Shown here: positions 60,451-64,000 of the stretch, piece after piece
Layout: the number at the start of each line of letters is the position of its first letter
Position numbering within the stretch: the stretch's first letter is position 1
Source: Thermovenabulum sp049723235
GTDB lineage: Bacteria > Bacillota > Thermosediminibacteria > Thermosediminibacterales > Thermosediminibacteraceae
Length of the DNA: 64,000 nt
Assembly (NCBI RefSeq): GCF_049723235.1
Contig: NZ_JBNARB010000012.1
Span: 1-64,000, forward strand
Direction: 5' to 3'
Notes under the pieces: model-generated
The model's database searches: none
The model's input: only the letters and a program-made list of their open reading frames with translations
What the model was told of the DNA's origin: nothing
Program-made: the position numbers and the translations under genes

Positions 60451-61548
60451 TTATTTATTTTTTTCATTGTATTCCTTCTTTAACTTTTCTACCAAATCAA
60501 GTATCTGCTGCCCGGGTATGCCCTTTTGGTTTACTTTGTCAAGCCATTCTTTTACAATGTCTTTTGTCTTTTCTTTCCATACTTCCCTTTGCTCCGGAGT
60601 AATTTCATTGATTTCTATTTTTGAGTCTTTAGCCAGTTTTAAACCTTCATCATATGCATCGGCATAAAGCTGGGTCGCTTTTTTATAAATTACCTCTCCC
60701 GTGAGGCTTTCTATTAACTTTTGATCCTCAGGGGACAGGCTTTCCCATTTTTTCTTGTTCATAAATATTACTTGAGCCGAATAGAAACTATTCAATCCCT
60801 TTGTAGCATACTTTATGACCTCGTTTAATTTATACGATTTTATTACTGAAGGCCCATTTGCCACACCGTCAATTACTCCGCGCTGCAGGGCATCATATAC
60901 TTCCGGCATGGACATGCCTACAGGAGTGCCGCCAAATTTTTTAATCATTGATTCTATAGCAGGTCCTGAGAAGCGGATTCTCATCCCGGACAAGTCTTCC
61001 GGTTTCTTTACTTGATTTTTCGTCAAAAGTTCACCCGGATCGGTTACCCAGAGTCCCAGTATTTTTACATCTCCGTATTCCTTCTGAAAATCCGGGGATT
61101 GCAGGTACAAATTCCAAAGAACATAAGCAGCCTGGGGTGTGGAGTCATACATAAATGGCAGCTCTATCACATCAGTAATCGGATATTTCCCGGGGGTATA
61201 ACCCTGAAGGGTCCAACCTATATCGATTACTCCGTTTGCCACATCTTCTCGAATGGTAGCCGGGCTTGTCACCGATCCGCCCGCATGGATTGTAAGCTTT
61301 ATCCTCCCGCCGCTTTTTTCTTCCAGCTCTTTGGCAAGAGGTATTAATATCTGCTGGCTTATGGGATGCTGGGCTGAAAAGGGATGTCCCATTACAAGTT
61401 CTACTTTTTGCGGTTGTTGAGCTTGCTGTTGATTATTGGTGTTTGTATTCGTGCCTGTATTTTTTGCTCCGCATCCAGATAAGACAAGAGCAAAAATTAT
61501 TAAAACAAGAAAGATACTTAACATAGCGTTTTTTCTAAAATATTTCAT
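60451..61548 (-). CDS. dctP: TRAP transporter substrate-binding protein DctP
   Basis: A 365-residue extracellular binding lipoprotein: signal with lipobox LVLSGCGA (Cys26), a low-complexity N/T/Q linker (about 30-48), then the DctP fold. Segments seen: GHPFSAQHPISQQILIPLAKELEEKSGG, the carboxylate-binding Arg in LSGMRIRFSGPAIESMIKKFGGTPVGMSMPEVYDALQRGVIDG. The ligand is probably a mono- or dicarboxylate. GGAGGG precedes ATG 61548. It is the first gene of dctP-dctQ-dctM. Confidence 0.95.
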   Translation of the reverse strand: MKYFRKNAMLSIFLVLIIFALVLSGCGAKNTGTNTNTNNQQQAQQPQKVELVMGHPFSAQHPISQQILIPLAKELEEKSGGRIKLTIHAGGSVTSPATIREDVANGVIDIGWTLQGYTPGKYPITDVIELPFMYDSTPQAAYVLWNLYLQSPDFQKEYGDVKILGLWVTDPGELLTKNQVKKPEDLSGMRIRFSGPAIESMIKKFGGTPVGMSMPEVYDALQRGVIDGVANGPSVIKSYKLNEVIKYATKGLNSFYSAQVIFMNKKKWESLSPEDQKLIESLTGEVIYKKATQLYADAYDEGLKLAKDSKIEINEITPEQREVWKEKTKDIVKEWLDKVNQKGIPGQQILDLVEKLKKEYNEKNK

Positions 61549-61643
61549 TTATTTTCCCTCCATATATTTTTGATTAACTTATTTTTATTAAAAATCACCT
61601 CCTGAAGTTTGCATATTCATGTATAAACAGCTTTTTTATTATA

Positions 61644-61652
61644 ATTATACCA
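61644..61652 (-). promoter_or_regulatory. Extended -10 promoter of the TRAP operon
   Basis: The minus strand reads TGGTATAAT about 95 bases upstream of dctP. No good -35 is present. The 310-base gap 61549-61859 otherwise holds AT-rich DNA and a ribosome-site-like AGGAGGTGA at 61598-61606 that is not followed by a start codon. Confidence 0.5.
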
Positions 61653-61819
61653 TGTTTTTTTATTTTTTTAATATTATTTATTGTATATTTTTGTGTTAAT
61701 TTTTAATTACATTTGAATTGTCGTAATATATATTTGTTGCCAAATTTTCTTTCTATATATAAAATAAATAAATAGTGCATTTTGTATTCAGAATTTAAAT
61801 GATATGCAAAGTCCAGGGT

Positions 61820-61828
61820 TGATATAAT
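61820..61828 (+). promoter_or_regulatory. Extended -10 promoter of the C_GCAxxG_C_C gene
   Basis: TGATATAAT lies about 32 bases before ATG 61860, with no recognisable -35. Confidence 0.5.
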
Positions 61829-61859
61829 TATACAGGAATATGTGAAAGGAGGAACATTA

Positions 61860-62333
61860 ATGAATAAGGAATCAATCATTAAAGAAGTTAGAGAAAAGGC
61901 TGAAGGATATTTTCAAAGAGGAGAGTTTTTTTGCTCAGAAGCGGTAGTGCATACAATTAATGAGCTCCTGGGGTGGCCATATCCGGAAGAGGTGGTGAAA
62001 ATGGCCTCCGGATTCCCCATAGGGATTGGCAAATCCGGTTGTCTTTGCGGAGCTGTAAGCGGCGGAGTGATGGCCCTCGGAATGGCTTATGGAAGGGTTT
62101 ATAAAGAACCAATGCCTGAAAAAATGTTTCCAATAGCTGCAGCCCTTCATGACTATATTAAAAATCTTTACGGCAGCACCTGCTGCAGGGTGCTTATAAG
62201 AAATTATGAATTCACAAGTCCTGAAAGAAAAGCTCATTGTGTAAAAATCACCGGAGAGGTAGCAGCATGGATTGCCTCAAAATTCCTTGAAGACCAGGAA
62301 ATCGCTGATAAAATAACATGCAAAAATTATTAA
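61860..62333 (+). CDS. C_GCAxxG_C_C family redox-type protein
   Basis: A 157-residue soluble protein of the C_GCAxxG_C_C family (PF09719 type). The cysteines fit: FFCSEAVV (about residue 25), GKSGCLCGAVSGGVMALG (about 59-76), GSTCCRVLI (near 108) and AHCVKI (near 127). Members are found in anaerobes and are thought to bind a redox cofactor or metal; function is not established. AAAGGAGG precedes ATG 61860; GTG 61842 lies before that site. It is cotranscribed with the TDT transporter 22 bases downstream. Confidence 0.88.
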   Translation: MNKESIIKEVREKAEGYFQRGEFFCSEAVVHTINELLGWPYPEEVVKMASGFPIGIGKSGCLCGAVSGGVMALGMAYGRVYKEPMPEKMFPIAAALHDYIKNLYGSTCCRVLIRNYEFTSPERKAHCVKITGEVAAWIASKFLEDQEIADKITCKNY

Positions 62334-62355
62334 AGCTTATACTGGAGGAAAAACC

Positions 62356-63297
62356 ATGAAGGAGATTATAAACAAAGTCCCAATTCCCATATCCGGATTA
62401 ATGCTGGCATTAGCTTCACTGGGAAATTTTCTTTCTTTCTATGGAACTATTTATAAAACTTTACTGGGGACAATTTCTTTTTCAATACTGTTTCTTGTAA
62501 TTTTCAAAATTCTTTTAATGCCAGAAGAAATACTCAAAGATCTGGAAAATCCTCTCGTAGCCGGAGTAGCCCCCACATTTTTTATGGGAATTATGATATT
62601 GTCAACATATATAAAGCCTTACTACCCTGAAATAGCTTTAATCCTATGGAGCCTTGCACTGGTGGGGCATATCTTGTATATCCTTTTCTTCACAAAAAAA
62701 TTTATTTTTTCTTTTGATATCAAAAAGACTTTTCCGAGCTTTTTCGTAGTATACGTTGGTATAGCAGCGGCCGCTATACCAGCCCCATCCTACGGGATGA
62801 GCCTCGCGGGAAGATATATTTTCTGGTTTGCTTTTATTTCTTATCTTTTACTTTTGCCCGTACTTTTGTTCAGGATTTATAGATACCGCAATTTTCCAGA
62901 GCCTGCGCTACCGTCACTTGCAATTTTCACCGCACCTGCAAACCTTTGTATTACCGGATATATGAGCTCTTTTGATATAAAAAATATGAACCTTCTATTA
63001 TTTCTTTTTGTTTTATCATCAATATCCTTTATCGGAGTCCTCTTTTATCTTCCCCGGATGCTTAGAATAAAATTTTATCCCAGTTTTTCCTGTTTTACCT
63101 TTCCCTTTGTTATTACCGCAATCGCAGTAAAGAATTTCCACGGTTATTTAATTAAAAAAGGATTAACTCTGGCCTTCCTGAGTATCTATGTTAACTTTCT
63201 CACCATTATTGCAGTATCTCTGGTGACTTTTGTGCTATTTAAATATATAATATTCCTCTTTTCATCTCCCCAAGAAGGTATTACAGTAAAAAACTAA
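62356..63297 (+). CDS. TDT family transporter (TehA/SLAC1-like)
   Basis: A 313-residue membrane protein with about ten helices in the TDT/exfoliative-toxin-like family, related to TehA and SLAC1 anion channels. VPIPISGLMLALASLGNFL at the N-terminus and AAAIPAPSYGMSLAGRYIFWFAF near 137-159 are typical. TDT members move tellurite, dicarboxylates, sulfite or other anions; the substrate is unknown. GGAGG precedes ATG 62356. Pairing with a Cys-rich redox-type protein is unusual enough to note. Confidence 0.87.
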   Translation: MKEIINKVPIPISGLMLALASLGNFLSFYGTIYKTLLGTISFSILFLVIFKILLMPEEILKDLENPLVAGVAPTFFMGIMILSTYIKPYYPEIALILWSLALVGHILYILFFTKKFIFSFDIKKTFPSFFVVYVGIAAAAIPAPSYGMSLAGRYIFWFAFISYLLLLPVLLFRIYRYRNFPEPALPSLAIFTAPANLCITGYMSSFDIKNMNLLLFLFVLSSISFIGVLFYLPRMLRIKFYPSFSCFTFPFVITAIAVKNFHGYLIKKGLTLAFLSIYVNFLTIIAVSLVTFVLFKYIIFLFSSPQEGITVKN

Positions 63298-63303
63298 ATT
63301 AGA

Positions 63304-63343
63304 AACCGGCGGATTATGGTTTAATTTCTCCGCCGCTTTTTTT
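63304..63343 (+). terminator. Terminator after the TDT transporter gene
   Basis: CGGCGGA (63306-63312) pairs with TCCGCCG (63329-63335) and is followed by CTTTTTTT. It also faces the convergent oxidase-like gene. Confidence 0.85.
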
Positions 63344-63344
63344 A

Positions 63345-63752
63345 TTAAAGTTTTATTGTCCTATTTTCACCAGTCATGGAGCAGAATGCAACTTCTCCCT
63401 CTTCCACGTAAAAAAGTTCAAAAAGGTTGTCATCTGCCGAATACATGCTTTTTAAAAATGGGGCTTTCTCCAGAGCCTTTTCTTTTACCTCCCGGGTAGA
63501 ATTGAAAACTGCCCTTCCTCTTAACCTCATCCATCTTCCTTCCTTATCGGCAGTGCTTATTTCAAAATAAGGATTTTCCTTTAGCTGTTTATATACGTTT
63601 TTCTGGTTGTTTGTGCAAAAGTAAAGTTTTCCCTCATGTTCCATTGCAAAGCCGAAGGGTCTTACCCTGGGTTTATCGCCTTCCACCGTAGCTATGTAAA
63701 AGGTTGGATTTTCTTTTAAAAATTCCAATACTTCCTTAATTCCACCGCTCAT
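63345..63752 (-). CDS. Pyridoxamine 5'-phosphate oxidase family protein
   Basis: A 135-residue split-barrel flavin-binding protein: LKENPTFYIATVEGDKPRVRPFGFAMEHEGKLYFCTNN (FMN-binding start), KENPYFEISTADKEGRWMRLRGRAVF. Such short family members bind FMN or F420 and reduce or store flavin; the true substrate is unknown. The start is ATG 63752 with AAGGAGATG upstream; a longer frame up to 63806 lies over the upstream GNAT gene. It is directly downstream of that gene. Confidence 0.87.
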   Translation of the reverse strand: MSGGIKEVLEFLKENPTFYIATVEGDKPRVRPFGFAMEHEGKLYFCTNNQKNVYKQLKENPYFEISTADKEGRWMRLRGRAVFNSTREVKEKALEKAPFLKSMYSADDNLFELFYVEEGEVAFCSMTGENRTIKL

Positions 63753-63754
63753 AT

Positions 63755-64000
63755 TCACATCTCCTTTACTAATTTTTTGTCTGCTGATATTATTAAATAA
63801 AAACAAATATTATCAAAAGAGTTCATCCATTCCATAGACATGTCAAAAAGAACGCTGCCTATTCCCATATTCCTGTATCCTTCTTTTATGAAGATCTGGG
63901 AAAGGCATCCCACGTCTTCACTCTTTACCGAATCAAAATCAAAAAAGGCCTCGCAGTTTAATGTGGCAAAACCGCTGGAATAAATGTATTTCGGAGCAAT
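63755..64000 (-). CDS. GNAT-type acetyltransferase, 3' part only (cut by window edge)
   Basis: The last 81 codons of a minus-strand gene ending in TGA at 63755-63757. The acetyl-CoA-binding stretch IFIKEGYRNMGIGSVLFDMSMEWM is visible, preceded by VGCLSQ, and the tail FYLIISADKKLVKEM closes the fold. The N-terminal part lies beyond the window. Its stop codon overlaps the ribosome-site region of the oxidase-like gene, so the two are cotranscribed. Confidence 0.7.
   Translation of the reverse strand: MAPKYIYSSGFATLNCEAFFDFDSVKSEDVGCLSQIFIKEGYRNMGIGSVLFDMSMEWMNSFDNICFYLIISADKKLVKEM

Noticed and set aside
61598..61606. Strong ribosome-site-like AGGAGGTGA in the dctP leader, perhaps for a leader peptide
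   Set aside because: No ATG, GTG or TTG follows at a usable distance before a stop codon.

Overview
The window reads as chromosome of a low-GC Gram-positive (Firmicutes), most likely a thermophilic anaerobic clostridium of the Thermosediminibacterales/Thermoanaerobacterales type. The reasons are AT-rich intergenic DNA, strong AGGAGG ribosome sites with frequent TTG and GTG starts, a T-box leader, an FMN riboswitch, a CtsR operator, a Spo0E-like phosphatase, the alr-mazEF arrangement known from Bacillus, and a fused shikimate kinase/dehydroquinate synthase. The genus is an inference. I see no rRNA, tRNA, CRISPR array or intact insertion sequence. Most genes lie on the minus strand.

Layout. 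0.2-4.4 kb: a five-subunit flavin/iron-sulfur amine dehydrogenase of the HcnABC / dye-linked proline dehydrogenase kind with a GntR regulator. 4.6-7.4 kb: the tRNA t6A genes tsaD (plus) and tsaE-tsaB-rimI (minus), converging on a 95-bp cluster of DnaA boxes. 7.4-8.4 kb: riboflavin transporter ribU under an FMN riboswitch. 8.4-12.3 kb: amidohydrolase, D-aminopeptidase and a glutamine-amidotransferase-like hydrolase, then a double-HD protein. 12.5-16.3 kb: acpS-nnr-alr-mazE-mazF. 16.4-20.5 kb: hsp20 with a CtsR-box promoter, a large SBP-PAS-GGDEF-HD-GYP sensor and a Spo0E-like protein. 20.5-24.7 kb: an Xre regulator, a selenium-type cluster (yedE, yedF/tusA, DUF3343) and a GntR-controlled ABC transporter with a clear promoter/operator.

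24.8-29.4 kb: an exported cluster of unknown function (VCBS-like, DUF3160, GNAT, DUF4846). 29.5-33.2 kb: a deletion-scarred stretch holding a 5'-truncated arsM, a TPR gene tail, an in-frame glycerate kinase/GntP permease chimaera and the C-terminal part of an M20 peptidase, among intact DUF4438 and ybaK genes. 33.2-41.7 kb: a complete chorismate-to-Phe/Tyr operon (pheA-aroF-tyrA-aroA-aroE-aroC-aroKB-aroQ) behind a T-box with a probable UUC (Phe) specifier; chorismate mutase is absent.

41.8-49.7 kb: a tightly packed operon of a REC-GGDEF-REC protein, a membrane HEAT-repeat protein, a processive GT2 glycosyltransferase, a membrane-anchored glycosidase-like protein and a ClC channel. I read it as a candidate undescribed surface-polysaccharide system with a c-di-GMP or phosphorelay input. 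50.4-57.0 kb: two lipoproteins (one with HExxH) and a 1140-residue stalk-domain protein. 57.0-61.7 kb: a membrane LuxR-type regulator facing a TRAP transporter. 61.8-64.0 kb: a Cys-rich C_GCAxxG_C_C protein, a TDT-family transporter, a flavin-binding oxidase-like protein and the end of a GNAT gene cut by the window edge.
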